This document shows positions 14,265 through 24,516 of a DNA stretch of 29,403 bases, in pieces. A program made the position numbers and the translations under genes. Location: assembly GCA_049999805.1 (NCBI GenBank), contig JBNGIO010006136.1:55526-84928 (forward strand). The letters are read 5' to 3'. Numbering within the stretch: the stretch's first letter is position 1; each line of letters begins with the position of its first letter. The stretch is from Folioceros fuciformis. Its lineage: Eukaryota; Anthocerotophyta; Anthocerotopsida; Anthocerotales. The notes below the pieces were generated by a model. That model worked only from the letters and a program-made list of their open reading frames with translations. It had not been told where the DNA came from and did no database searches.

Positions 14265-14995
14265 TCGTGTAGGTGGGGAAAGGCCTAAGAACTCTCCGCG
14301 ACATACCTTAACCTATTCACATTTGGAAGAACACATGATTCACAATTGGCTAACTAAGCCTTGAATTCTTCAAGTATGAGTGAAACAAGACGACGAGCCA
14401 GCCTCTCGTATCCATCAGCTTGAAAGACACACAACTCCAAAATTGCCCTAGCCACCATGGGTGCGGCAACGGGAACCACACAAAATCCAAATGCGACTGA
14501 ACAATGAGGTATAACCTATCTATAAACCATATTTAGTGGGAATGAACTAGGATTAATAGTAATATAGAATAGCAAAACAGGGTTAATTACGAAACCCAAT
14601 CTTAACCCTGGAACTAACTAGCCTTAGACTATAAGTCACCTTAACCTGGGATACTAAGAACTAGAACAAAACTAGCCTTAGACTATAAGTCACCTTAACC
14701 TGGGATACCAAGAACTAGAACAAAACTGCGGCTGTGGGCACCCTTCGTGGTAGGAAGCACATGCTCCTATACGCATGAACTCATAATTGAAATAAACGTG
14801 AGAACCTTGTATGCGATATGATCTACGTTCTAGAGCTAGTATTGCTGCAATGAGAGTGTTGAAGTGCAATGTGTATGGCCTTGAATTCTGCAATTATGAG
14901 AGCTTTGAAGTGCAAGGTGTATATTTCCGTGCTTGGTTATTTGTAGAAAATCTTACTAGGCTTTTCACTTTGGTATCCACTAAGAGGAAACAAAG
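14265..14995. other. Non-coding region with a 54-bp direct duplication
   Basis: No gene recognised. A 54-bp unit starting ACTAGCCTTAGACTATAAGT occurs twice in tandem (14617-14670 and 14671-14724), differing at one visible base (ATACTAAG versus ATACCAAG), so it is a recent duplication. The rest is unremarkable and ends in an assembly gap. Confidence 0.6.
14617..14724. repeat. 54-bp tandem duplication, two copies
   Basis: Two adjacent copies, 14617-14670 and 14671-14724, are almost identical. No coding role is apparent. Confidence 0.85.
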
Positions 14996-15095
14996 NNNNN
15001 NNNNNNNNNNNNNNNNNNNNNNNNNNNNNNNNNNNNNNNNNNNNNNNNNNNNNNNNNNNNNNNNNNNNNNNNNNNNNNNNNNNNNNNNNNNNNNN
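14996..15095. other. Assembly gap (100 N)
   Basis: Exactly 100 N. The sequence after it is very AT-rich (TAAAATAAATTAATCT-like units), unlike the sequence before it, so contig order across the gap rests on outside evidence. Confidence 0.99.
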
Positions 15096-15330
15096 TATCA
15101 TATTTAAAATAAATTAATCTATTTATCATAAAAGAATAAGCTATTTTATTAAAAATAAATTAATCTCTTTTACCCTAACTAAAATAAATAGTCTTATTTC
15201 ATCCTTAAAAATGAAAAACTATTTTATCTTGAATAAAATAAATACATTTATTTCATTATATATCTATAATCCACCCTTCTTACAATGTACACAAAATTTC
15301 TTTAGGGTTTGTTCCAACATGCAAGATTAT
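15096..15330. other. AT-rich low-complexity DNA
   Basis: Imperfect repetition of AAAATAAATTAATCT/AATAAGCTATTTTATT-like words between 15096 and about 15260. No gene seen. Confidence 0.5.
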
Positions 15331-15838
15331 GTGATACCAAAATCTTGTTTAGTATTTGTCTTTGTCATATTGTTATTTACATGGAACACACTAGTTTGTT
15401 TTAACCTTACTTGAAGGAATTATGTGTCCCAATATATCTATACCTTGTAGTCACAAGCATCGACAAGTCACAACTTAACATCCATATCTTGAAATGATTC
15501 TTGCAATGAGGTCACTTTGCAACATGCTTAATATGCCTGACATACTTTCCAGCTCATCGCAATCATACAACAATAATAAACTGTGTGATACCAAACTTTT
15601 GTTTAATATTTGTTTTTGTCACACTATTATCCACATAGAACAAACCAGTTTATTTTAGCCTTAAAGGGATTTTGTGTTCCAACATCATCATCTATACCTT
15701 GTAGCCACAAGCATCAACAAGTTATGGCCTAACATTAGTAGCTTGAAATGATGCTTGTAGTGAAGTCAGTTTGCAAAATGCCTAATGTGCCTAGCATACT
15801 TTCTAACTCATCATAATGATGCAACAATAATAAATTGC
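15331..15838. repeat. Tandem duplication of about 254 bp, two diverged copies
   Basis: Copy 1 starts at about 15331 (GTGATACCAAAATCTTGTTT) and copy 2 at about 15585 (GTGATACCAAACTTTTGTTT). Both then run in parallel through TATACCTTGTAG-CACAAGCATC-ACAAGT, CTTGAAATGATTCTTG versus CTTGAAATGATGCTTG, and ACAACAATAATAAA near the end. They differ at many positions, so the duplication is not recent. No coding potential recognised. Confidence 0.75.
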
Positions 15839-16340
15839 GAAGAAGAAAATTGCCCTTACAAATGGGGAAGCAATAACACCAATTTAAGTGCATTAAAAAA
15901 TGACATATATACCAATGTAAGCAAAACGAAAACAATTGAATATGTGAGGTTGTAGTCCCTTTTGCAACAACGAGGTGAAATAGGTGGGAGGGGAAAAATA
16001 AGAGACCTGTGGTGAACGGTGGGACCTAGAGGTAAAGATAGAAGAGAGGTTCGTGGAGGTTCAGACCTCCGACATGTGAGGGCGGAGTGACTGGATGTGG
16101 GGTGCGGTTACAAGGTCTTGTCTAATGGGTGGAGGAAACAGAACGAAACCCCGTAACGTGTGAGACGAGGTGGGGAAGGCCGGGCAGGTGGTGCAACAAG
16201 AGGACAACGGAGCCGGAGCCTCCCAAGGTTTGTAGATCGGAGTTTGACCTCACTAAATGCCACTCAACGAACGTGACAAAATGGTTGCAAGGGAGGGAAG
16301 GTAGGTTGGTAGATAAGAAAAAGGAAACCCACGATTGGTA
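15839..16340. other. Non-coding region, no feature recognised
   Basis: It lies between the 254-bp tandem duplication and the mobile-element-like remnant. From about 15960 it becomes GC-richer and purine-rich on the plus strand (GGTGGGAGGGGAAAA, GGTGGAGGAAACAGAACG). This may be the outer part of the same inserted element. Confidence 0.3.
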
Positions 16341-16341
16341 C

Positions 16342-18082
16342 CTAGTCGATGAGAGTCGTTGTAGAGGGGGCGAAGGACTGCTGGGTCTGTCCCATGAGTG
16401 TTGTAGGACTGGAGCACACTAGAGAAAAAAAAATCGGAGGCATCGGTTGTATTGCAGAGTTGGGACTTATAAACCCATCGGACCTAGGGTCCAAGGTAGA
16501 TCCATGTGTTGGGCCGCAATGATCCCCATATACCTCCGAAGGTCCTCCATGGCCACAGAGGTGGATGTTGTCTCTTCGCAAAGGTGTAAAGTGGTTGCAG
16601 GTCTGTCTCCCACTTTAGCTAGACCATCCGCTCTTCTACATGAGTGGCCTCCTTCGTGATTCCTTGGTGCTCTCTCAACCAACTACACTCGAACTTTGCC
16701 TCTTCAAGTTCCCTGGCCAATAGGAAGGTAGGGGGAGAAAGCTGATTGTGCCTCTTGAAGCTGCATGCCCTCGCCTTCTCCCCCTACTCTGTGCTTCGAC
16801 CCTTAACTCCTCGAGCTCTTGCATGCAGTGGTCACACTCCTCCCAGAGTTTTTTCAACTCATCTTGGAGTCCCAAGGTGAGTTCAGCACCTCATTCCTTA
16901 AGGGTAGTTAGCCAATCTACCAATTCGGACATCCTTCTCCAGAGGGCTATGTTCTCCCCCTCTTGAGTGGCTACCTACCTAAAAGACCAAGCTAGTCCCT
17001 CAACCACGAAGGTCACAATTCCTTGCGCTACTTGCGTTGCTTCTTCGAAGGTGACTTCATAGTAGAAGAAATAATTAGAAGACAACCGGGCCCTCCCAAA
17101 GGATGTTCAAATAGCCCACCTCATTGCCTCCTAATTAGTGATCCCTCCCTTCATCAAGGCTTCAAAGACAACAAACTGGGGTAGCCCCTTCCTTCGGTCC
17201 TGTTCCTGCTCAGTAGGCTTGTGGCTAGGCGAGGTATTACTCTAGCCGACGGTGGGCTAAGGGACCAGCTCTAGGAGAGTGGGAGGGGCATAGGAGTCAT
17301 CGGTAGTGCCTTAGGTAGCGCTGCTGGTACAATGACCTTTTTCTTTAGGGTAGGAGCCAAGGCCGGAGTAGCATCAAAGGAAGGTGTCGGGATAGGAGTG
17401 AATCGAGCTATGGTTGCGCTTTCTAAGTTTGTCAGGACCTTATAGTGCCCTCAGATGTGGAATAGAAAGGGAGACATGCTTGAGGTGTGTGGCTTCTTCT
17501 GTCTTAGCGTATTGACATTGAATTGAATTCGATGTGCCACCACCTCACCCCAATCTACCGAGGATCCTTGAGCTAAGCCTAGAGGAACATCTGCACTTCA
17601 TCGGCCACATGATCTGTTTTCGTGTCCAGCAACCAATTTACAATGATTTCAGGAGACACTCCAAATTCTTAGGTCCTCGATGTGAATCAACCACCCACTG
17701 GTGGTTTTGAAGGATCCATCTGTCAGAAGTGCCTTAGCAACCTCCTTCACCAAGGCTTTGTTCTATTGCAAATTTAGGTAGAGTCCTTTATGCTCTGAAG
17801 CTGGCCATCGGTAGACCTCCCTCATCNNNNNNNNNNNNNNNNNNNNNNNNNNNNNNNNNNNNNNNNNNNNNNNNNNNNNNNNNNNNNNNNNNNNNNNNNN
17901 NNNNNNNNNNNNNNNNNNNNNNNNNNGGTCCAGGGGAAGTGGAACAAGCCCAGCTCCCACTACTCGATAAGGTCGTCGGCGGCCGCTATACAGGGGGCAA
18001 AATTTGGGTATGCCCGTGTCTGTATTTGGTCTTCATTGATCCGCCAGGTGTTGACAGCCTCGAAAACCTGCCCTAGCGGCAT
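16342..18082 (-). pseudogene. Degenerate mobile-element-like coding remnant
   Basis: Read on the minus strand, fragments in shifting frames look like an old plant retroelement or mobile-domain protein. A possible start at 18082 gives MPLGQVFEAVNTWRINEDQ. Further on come GSFKTTSGWLIHIEDLRIWS and VDWGEVVAHRIQFNVNTLRQ, then a Pro/Ala-rich stretch. Near 16960-16780 a coiled-coil segment reads ENIALWRRMSELVDW, then LQDELKKLWEECDHCMQELE and ELRVEAQSRG. Many stops and frame changes break it, and a 100-N gap lies inside. A domain order of globular segment, proline-rich linker and coiled coil is common in gag-like or plant-mobile-domain proteins of plant repeats. That is a resemblance, not an identification. 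GC content is higher than in the neighbouring repeat DNA. Confidence 0.4.
17827..17926. other. Assembly gap (100 N)
   Basis: Exactly 100 N, within the mobile-element-like remnant. Confidence 0.99.
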
Positions 18083-18609
18083 TTGTGAGGAGGAGGTGGA
18101 GCAAAGGAAGGTAGGAAAGAACAAGTGAGCACGAAACTAGATCGTGCAATGTGGCTGTTGGAGGGGAGTAAGTGTGTGAGAGCTCAGCGAGGAGTTAGAG
18201 GAGCGTCAAGCTTCGGAATGGCGCCAAAGGTGGTGAGGCGAAGGGAGGGTTGGGGGAGCCAAGAGCGTAATCACCAGTGTATGCCAACATAAGAACTTAC
18301 ACTGCTGCCTCTTCCAACACTGCAACCATCCGAAGGTAGTTACGCACGCTCAACTTCATGATGACGAGTACGCCTGACTCATATCCAATTGTGAATCATG
18401 TCACTTCATCCGCCACGTGGCTCCTGTTCAAACCACCAAGTCCAGCATGCCTTCGGCTCCAAAAATTTGTACTTGCTAAAAGAGAAATATTAATATTTAA
18501 AAATAACAAACACACACCAAACCTTACTTCGATGGATTGTCCATCAGAATACCAAAGTACTCCTCCGATATATTATTTTTAGGGCTCACAGAGGTGGTGG
18601 TAAATTTGT
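18083..18609. other. Non-coding region, no feature recognised
   Basis: This lies upstream of the minus-strand element remnant and may include its leader or terminal sequence. I looked for a matching direct or inverted terminal repeat near 16000-16350 by eye and did not find one. Confidence 0.3.
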
Positions 18610-19490
18610 ATCTCTAAGGCATCACTGTTGTTGCAACATCTCTACTTTTGAGGCATCACTAACTTTACTACATTTCTATCTTTGAGAGATCACGTCTATT
18701 GCTACATATCTAAACGTAGGCCTAAGCATCTCTAAACTAGCCGATTAAGAGCCTAAGATGCAACTTCTACATTTGCTACACATTGTTGTATGTTTGCCCT
18801 CAACTTCTCTAGCCCTTCCTTAAGGGTCTCCAACATTTCGAGCATGTAGTGCACACCGTGGACAGTGGCTATCAATTTCTTCGAGCATGTAGTGCACACC
18901 ATGGACAGTGGCTATCAATTTCTTTGAGCATGTAGTGCACACGATGGACAGCGGCTATCAATTTCTTCGAGCATGTAGTGCACACGATGGACAGCGGCTA
19001 TCAATTTCTTCGAGCATGTAGTGCACACCATAAACAACGGCTATCAATTTCTTCGAGCATGTAGTGCACACCATGGACAGCGGCTATCAATTTCTTCGAG
19101 CATGTAGTGCACACCATGGACAGCGGCTATCAATTACTTCGAGCATGTAGTGCACACCATGGACAGCGGCTATCAATTTCTTCGAGCATGTAGTGCACAC
19201 CATGGACAGTGGCTATCAATTTCTTCGAGCATGTAGTGCACACCATGGACAGCGGCTATCAATTACTTCGAGCATGTAGTGCACACCATGGACAGCGGCT
19301 ATCAATTTCTTCGAGCATGTAGTGCACACCATGGATAGTGGCTATCAATTTCTTCGAGCATGTAGTGCACACCATGGACAGTGGCTATCAATTTCTTAGT
19401 GAAGTTGCTTAGATTGTTGCCTCCTTCTAGTGCCTGCTATTAGGTAGTGCCTTTGGAGGTAGCTCATTATTGCCATTATGACATGTTCTT
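18610..19490. repeat. Segmental repeat copy A (contains the 43-bp minisatellite)
   Basis: The flanks of the minisatellite resemble DNA around 20190-20530. Shared, diverged words include GAGGCATCA near the start, CTAAACTAGCCGATTAAG versus ATAAACTAGCTGATCAAG, TTGCCCTCAACTTCT versus TTGCCCTCAACTTCTTTAG, AAGGGTCTCCAA versus GAGGGTCTCCAA, and GTAGCTCATTATTGCCA versus ATAGCTCATTTTTGCCA. Copy A has the 43-bp array inserted after GGGTCTCCAAC; copy B does not. Confidence 0.6.
18841..19399. repeat. Minisatellite, 43-bp unit, 13 copies
   Basis: AGCATGTAGTGCACAC recurs at 18841, 18884, 18927, 18970, 19013, 19056, 19099, 19142, 19185, 19228, 19271, 19314 and 19357, always 43 bp apart. The rest of the unit reads CATGGACAGCGGCTATCAA then TTTCTTCG. 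Variants include CAGTGG/CAGCGG, CACGATGG (units 3 and 4), CATAAACAACGG (unit 5) and ATTACTTCG instead of TTTCTTCG (units 7 and 10). Units 7-9 and 10-12 carry the same variant pattern, so a three-unit (129-bp) block was duplicated. 43 is not a multiple of three, so no repetitive protein is encoded. Confidence 0.97.
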
Positions 19491-20189
19491 TTCCTTCTCT
19501 CCCAAAGAAGGGTAGGAAAGCCTATGAATATCAATATGCTCAAGTGATCTAGAGGGAGGTTGGCAAATGGTTGTAATGCCTCTTTCCAACGGTCAATGTG
19601 ATGATAATAGAATAATTAGCACTTTTCAATTAGAATAAGCGTAAATCTAATATGTGGCTCAATTGGATAGTAGTGGTACATGAGGGATCCGAATCCAGTG
19701 TGCACCAAGACTTTGTTATGGCGAATGTGGAAGCATGTGTTGATTGTTGCTAAGGGGACAAGGGTAGCCTCTTCTCACAAATTCAAGAGGAAGGAGTGGA
19801 GGCTAAAGCGTTTCCTCGCTTTGAGGAGAAAGATGCGGTAGAACCACTCATGCATGTGTAATGGATAAAGCATTGTAACTCTTTTGTCTACTGTAGGGCT
19901 TAGGGTTGGATGAGGCCTTGTACCTAATCTAGGACATAGAGACTATCTTTAACGCAACATAGGATAGGATATGGTAGCAAGAGGGGTGTCTTTAGTGTTT
20001 ATTGCTGAGTGGAAACCACATTAACAATAAAATTCATGGTTGCTACAATTTCCTAGTTGCAAAGGGGAATTCAATTGCAAATAAGTAGAACAGCTTTTGC
20101 GAACAAGGAACAAATAAGTAAAACAGCTTTTGCAAGGAAGCAACAAAACCTAAGTCCATACCAAATTGCACCTACACGAATCTAAGCAT
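19491..20189. other. Non-coding region with a 33-bp duplication
   Basis: No gene recognised. AAATAAGTAGAACAGCTTTT at about 20079 recurs as AAATAAGTAAAACAGCTTTT at about 20112, a 33-bp tandem duplication with minor changes. Confidence 0.5.
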
Positions 20190-20530
20190 AACAAACACAG
20201 TTCAACATTTGAGGTGCTACTCCATCTCTACCTTTGAGGCATCAATCTTGTACCCACATTTCTCCCTTTAAGGCTTGCATAGTTTGAGCATCGATAAACT
20301 AGCTGATCAAGCCCTTGGGAGACAACTTTCACGTATGCTATATATTGCCACATGGTTGCCCTTGCCCTCAACTTCTTTAGTTTTCTCTCGAGGGTCTCCA
20401 ATATATGAATCATGCAGTAAATAAGTGCATCAAACTATGTCTGTCAACTTTTATAGAATTACACAGATGACTACCTCCCTTTGTTGCTTGTTGTCAAATA
20501 GCTCATTTTTGCCAATTTGACACAGAAGAA
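20190..20530. repeat. Segmental repeat copy B (no minisatellite)
   Basis: Diverged relative of the sequence flanking the 43-bp array at 18610-19490, in the same orientation. It has only a single degenerate stretch (ATGAATCATGCAGTAAATAA) where copy A has 13 units. This looks like the pre-expansion state of the repeat. Confidence 0.55.
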
Positions 20531-20610
20531 ACGTTTACACATGATCGTAGAGACTTGTCTTCATCATGGGGCATACTATAGTGGCCATCTTTGTGATGGA
20601 AAAAAGTATA

Positions 20611-20628
20611 GGGTTTAGGGTTTAGGGT
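20611..20628. repeat. Interstitial plant-type telomere-like motif (TTTAGGG)
   Basis: GGGTTTAGGGTTTAGGGTTA holds two full TTTAGGG units plus partial ones. It is too short to be a telomere. Confidence 0.8.
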
Positions 20629-20630
20629 TA

Positions 20631-22386
20631 CTGTGGTATGTAGGGAGAACTTTTATTTGGAGTAGTAAGCTGTTTCATAGCGATGATGGTGATGCTTTCA
20701 AAACATTCAATATCATGTAGGTATTATCATGCGCTTTTGCATATGACATGTTAATCACGCATTGTGTAACCTTTATATAGCTCATATGACTCAATGCTCA
20801 TTACTTTTGTTTTTTTCAAATGAAGAATATATAGACTTTAGATCATGTGTAGTACTTCAAAATCAAAGGATGGACTCCCATTGTACCTGCACTCTTTTTG
20901 AGCTTTGGGTCCCCCTAGTCAAGGAACAAAGGGCGCTGCCTTTGAGATAAGCCGAGACCAGCTGGAAACGCACATCCATGTAGAAACCCGCCTGGTGATT
21001 CTTTCAACACAAATATCAAAGTGGTTCATCTTGCATCATGAGATGGAGATAATGTTTCTGACCATTGCATCAATCTATTCTGACCATTGCATCATTAGAT
21101 TGAGATAGAGTTCCTGACCAGGACTTCCCTCTTGGCTTATGAGGAAGAATGTCACTTGGCCTGGTACGCTTCTCAACCCCACGAAGAAAACTATGAAACA
21201 GTACGTCCATATCCACCGGCTCTGACCAGGCTGCTTTCTTGTCTTGATTGCCTCTTCATCCGTACGTATCTCGTCTGTGCCTGCAAACCGGTGCCAGGGC
21301 TTTGCATTTTCACGGTCTGATGCATGACGCAATCCAAATGTGACTCGCGAGTGTCTGCAAGCCAGGGCTTTGCACGTTCTGCGGCAACTCGACAAGTGGT
21401 GGCGTATGGCTCCTGAATCGAGCAACCCCGATGCACGCGAGCCAGCCAGAACCTTGATGGCTCTGCGCTCCATGAACTTGATGTACTGGGTTGCTGCATC
21501 TCCTCAAGGGTTTACTGTGCTTTGCTTTACATTGCAGGTGATTCGTTGCCAGGCCAGTTCTGGCTGGTCGACTTATGGGACGTCCTACTGAAGGACCCTA
21601 AATTAGAAGCCTTATGCAACACGATATCCTTTAGACGCGTTAAAGGTTAATATTCACATGGACGACAATTGCCGAGGTTGAGGTATGGTGTCGCCTTCCC
21701 GGTCACCCGTCGTCCCTTCGTCGCTATGGCCTAAATTCGCGGTTCCTCCGGAAAAAGCAATGAGTAGGCAAATAGGAGCCCTACAGTGCATGGAATCCGG
21801 GTGGGGAGAGCCATCTGGGTTCATGATGTGGGCGAGGTTTTCGCTGTCGACGAGTTTTGCTTGTGGTCACCGCGGTTGCCTCGTCGGCGTACCTCGTTCT
21901 GAAGATTCACAAGAAGGCTTCAGCCACTTTGCGGAAAACGGGACTGCAGCCTTGGGTGGTGGAGCTGATTTCTAGCTGCTCCCACCAGCGCTCGTGGTGC
22001 TGACATTTTGCTCTTCGGAGAGGCTGGGAGACAGCGTATTGCTCCCTTGAACGTTGTTCAGTTGTCGGGATTTGATCGGGCCGAGCCGATCTTTGCAGTT
22101 TCTCCGTAAGTTTGGCCTCCAGGCTATCTGCGGTGCAGTTTCTCCCTGATCCAAGTTTTTCCTCTGCTTTGCGTGCTCGTTTAATATCCACTGTGTGCTG
22201 CCGCGTGTTTCCAACGCGTATTCGGGTGAGAGTTGATCTGGAAATGCATGGACCTGACCTACACTCGAAGCAATTTTGTGTCTGTTTCTGGTCGGGTCTT
22301 TTAGTCTCCAGATCCTCCTCCTACATGTCGAGTAGGATGTGTTGGCAGGAGTGTCACAGTCTCTGTCCGCTTTCCCTCATGTGACG
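20631..22386. other. Region upstream of the phosphatase gene, no certain gene
   Basis: The first part (to about 21100) is AT-rich. From about 21150 to 22386 GC content rises to that of the neighbouring genes, so transcribed 5' UTR or further upstream exons of the phosphatase are likely. Plus-strand frames at 21340-21591 and 21685-21975, and minus-strand ones at 21907-22214, are open, but none has motifs I recognise. Confidence 0.35.
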
Positions 22387-24129
22387 ATGTCGACAACTCA
22401 CGATATCCAAGCGGCCGTGCAGTCTCCTCTGCGTGGTGCTCCGACCTTGACCTTTTCCTACATCTGGCTTTTAGGTTACGGATTTGGAATGCTTAGCGAT
22501 GTTCTCCTTTCCGTCGGGTTTGGGTCCCTGGCGAAACTATGGCAGGTACTTCTACGAGAAGTAGCTAAAGCAAAGGATGCCATCCAAGCTTTGTGGTCCA
22601 CGGTATGTGCACCAGTCCGTGAGCCTGAACTTCCTTCTTCTAAGGACAATGAGTATGCTTTTTCTTTGTGATCCGCACAGTCCACCGTGCAGTGTTTGGG
22701 CAGCCTGTGATGACCCCCCTAAGTCTTGCATGCAATTGTGTTCTATTTCCAGGTAGTAGTTGCCAATGGTATTTGAAAGGTTGACAAGGTAACGGCTTGT
22801 TGTTGAGGGTCAGCTATTCGACGTGTCTCAATTGGTCTTTGTTCTGTCTCAGTCCTATCAAGCCAGACGAGAAGTCCGAGGAAAGCTGCTCGGGAAATCT
22901 TGCTTTGGGTATTGGGATTCCTTCGTCATCGGTTGGTCAAAGATGCAACAAGACGAGCCCCCTCTTGCAGCAGAAGAATCTGTGCGAGAGACAACTCAAG
23001 CAAGTGTTTCCGAGCAGAAGTCTGTGGGAATGGAGCATGCTTTAAACCAGGAGGGCCAAATCACGGGTTTCCAGAGGAAAGGCATGGCGGAATTTTTGAG
23101 AGCGTACTTTTTTGCTAAATATATGCAATGTGACAACGTTCCTTGCAAAATAGAGCAGGTATTTTAACATTCTTCAAAATTTGGGGGCTTGAATGTTGCG
23201 TTGGCCGTGAGGGGCCAGTGCATAACTCCTCCCCGTGCACCCTTCAGGCCAGTTACTGCTCTTGCTGGCTTGGTTGTCTGAGTGTTTTTATTCAGCTACA
23301 TGTATGCTACGGATAGTGTGCTCTCCAGGTTTGTCGTGATGGGGGTCCTTTCAAGTGCCTCCTTCTGACGCAAGTACCATCCTGTTCTTCATATGCAGGG
23401 ACTGTACCTGGGATCTATTGGAGCAGCATATAACAAGGCCGCACTGATGCATCTGAATGTGACCCATATTTTGGTGGTTGCCAATTCTGTCGAAACTCCT
23501 TTTCCTCGCGAATTCAAGTATCTGCGTATTGATGGTGCGTCTGGACTGCCTTCTTTGGTTGTCTGTAGAAGCAGTGGCCTCATTCTTGGGGCAACATAAT
23601 CCGTTATTCAATGTTGCTTGACTTCCTGTGGCCAAGGTCTAATACAAAGTTTGTGAAAGCAGTCTTGGACAGTCCAACGGTGAATCTGTTGGAGTATTTC
23701 AGCACATGTTTTTCGTTTATTGACGAAGGGAGAAAGGATGGCGGTTCTGTACTTGTTCACTGCTTTGCAGGAAAATCCAGAAGGTCTGCCCCGTCTCCTT
23801 GTACTTTTTTTGTGGTTCGAGGATTCCTCTTGTGGCTTGCAAACGGCATTGAACCCACTTCTACTCCATGGGTCTCGTGCAGTGTGACAGTCGTTGTAGG
23901 GTACTTGATGAAAAGGTATGCCTGGACCCTGTCTCAAGCATTAGCACTTGTCAAGGCCAAGCGACCGCAAGCATCACCAAACAATGGTTTTATGTTACAA
24001 CTTCACAGCTTCGAAGATCAGTTGCGGGGTGTGTGGGTTTTCTGCCCTACGTTGGTTGTCTTTGAGCTAACTGATGGTTTTCGCCAGAGCACTAATCCTG
24101 TGAGCACTGGCAGGCGGAGCGCGAGATGA
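22387..24129 (+). CDS. Dual-specificity protein phosphatase (DsPTP1-like) with an unfamiliar N-terminal extension
   Basis: Five exons: 22387-22602, 22853-23158, 23399-23534, 23663-23783, 23883-24129, giving 341 residues. The catalytic half starts at GLYLGSIGAAYNKAALMHLN and continues VTHILVVANS and YLRIDVLDSPTVNLLEYF. The probable general-acid Asp is in RIDVLD. The P-loop is VHCFAGKSRS (HCxxGxxR, split by a phase-2 intron), followed by VTVVVGYLMKRYAWTLSQAL and VKAKRPQASPNNGF. This closely follows plant DsPTP1-type enzymes, which dephosphorylate Tyr and Ser/Thr, often on MAP kinases (family knowledge). The first 175 or so residues are not part of the family core. They include a hydrophobic stretch (YIWLLGYGFGMLSDVLLSVG) and an acidic, Gln-rich segment. 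The first two exons were joined only on phase and splice signals; the ATG at about 22943 is an alternative start. The 3' end is also uncertain: an intron from 24029 to 24113 would give a different ten-residue tail ending at 24145. Confidence 0.82.
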
Positions 24130-24516
24130 CGGCAGCAACGTCTGACGAGCGTGCCATCACCTTGTACAGAGAGCTTCTTCTTGGGATAGAATAGCGGCCA
24201 TAGTTGAGGTATCTACTCTATTGCAGTGCGTTGGTTCTCCCCCTCCCGGCAAGTGGGTATTGTGCGTGAGAATTGTGTATAAGATAAAACCGAAGGTCGA
24301 AATTAGGTTGTTTGTCTGTGCCTCATCGTGACCATATACATAATTTCAGGTGAAGCATGTTACAGCCTGGCTGACCTGCTTCTGTTGCCATCCCGCGGAC
24401 GGAACTTGCACGCCTGCTGATCTCTTTTACTCATTCTAAGGGATTCTCACGATGAAAGAATCTGACAATGAACTGTAATCCCGTCCAGTATAAGGTTATG
24501 AAACCGAAAATCGCAT
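24130..24516. other. Convergent intergenic region
   Basis: Separates the stop codons of the phosphatase (+) and IFT88 (-) genes and so holds both 3' UTRs. No other feature seen. Confidence 0.5.

Noticed and set aside
18841-19399. CRISPR-like array
   Set aside because: The 43-bp units are directly abutting with no unique spacers, and the host is a eukaryote. It is a minisatellite.
21075-21591. Open frames on both strands around 21100-21590 (up to 132 codons)
   Set aside because: The frames overlap one another on opposite strands and contain no recognisable motif. Kept only as possible upstream transcribed sequence.
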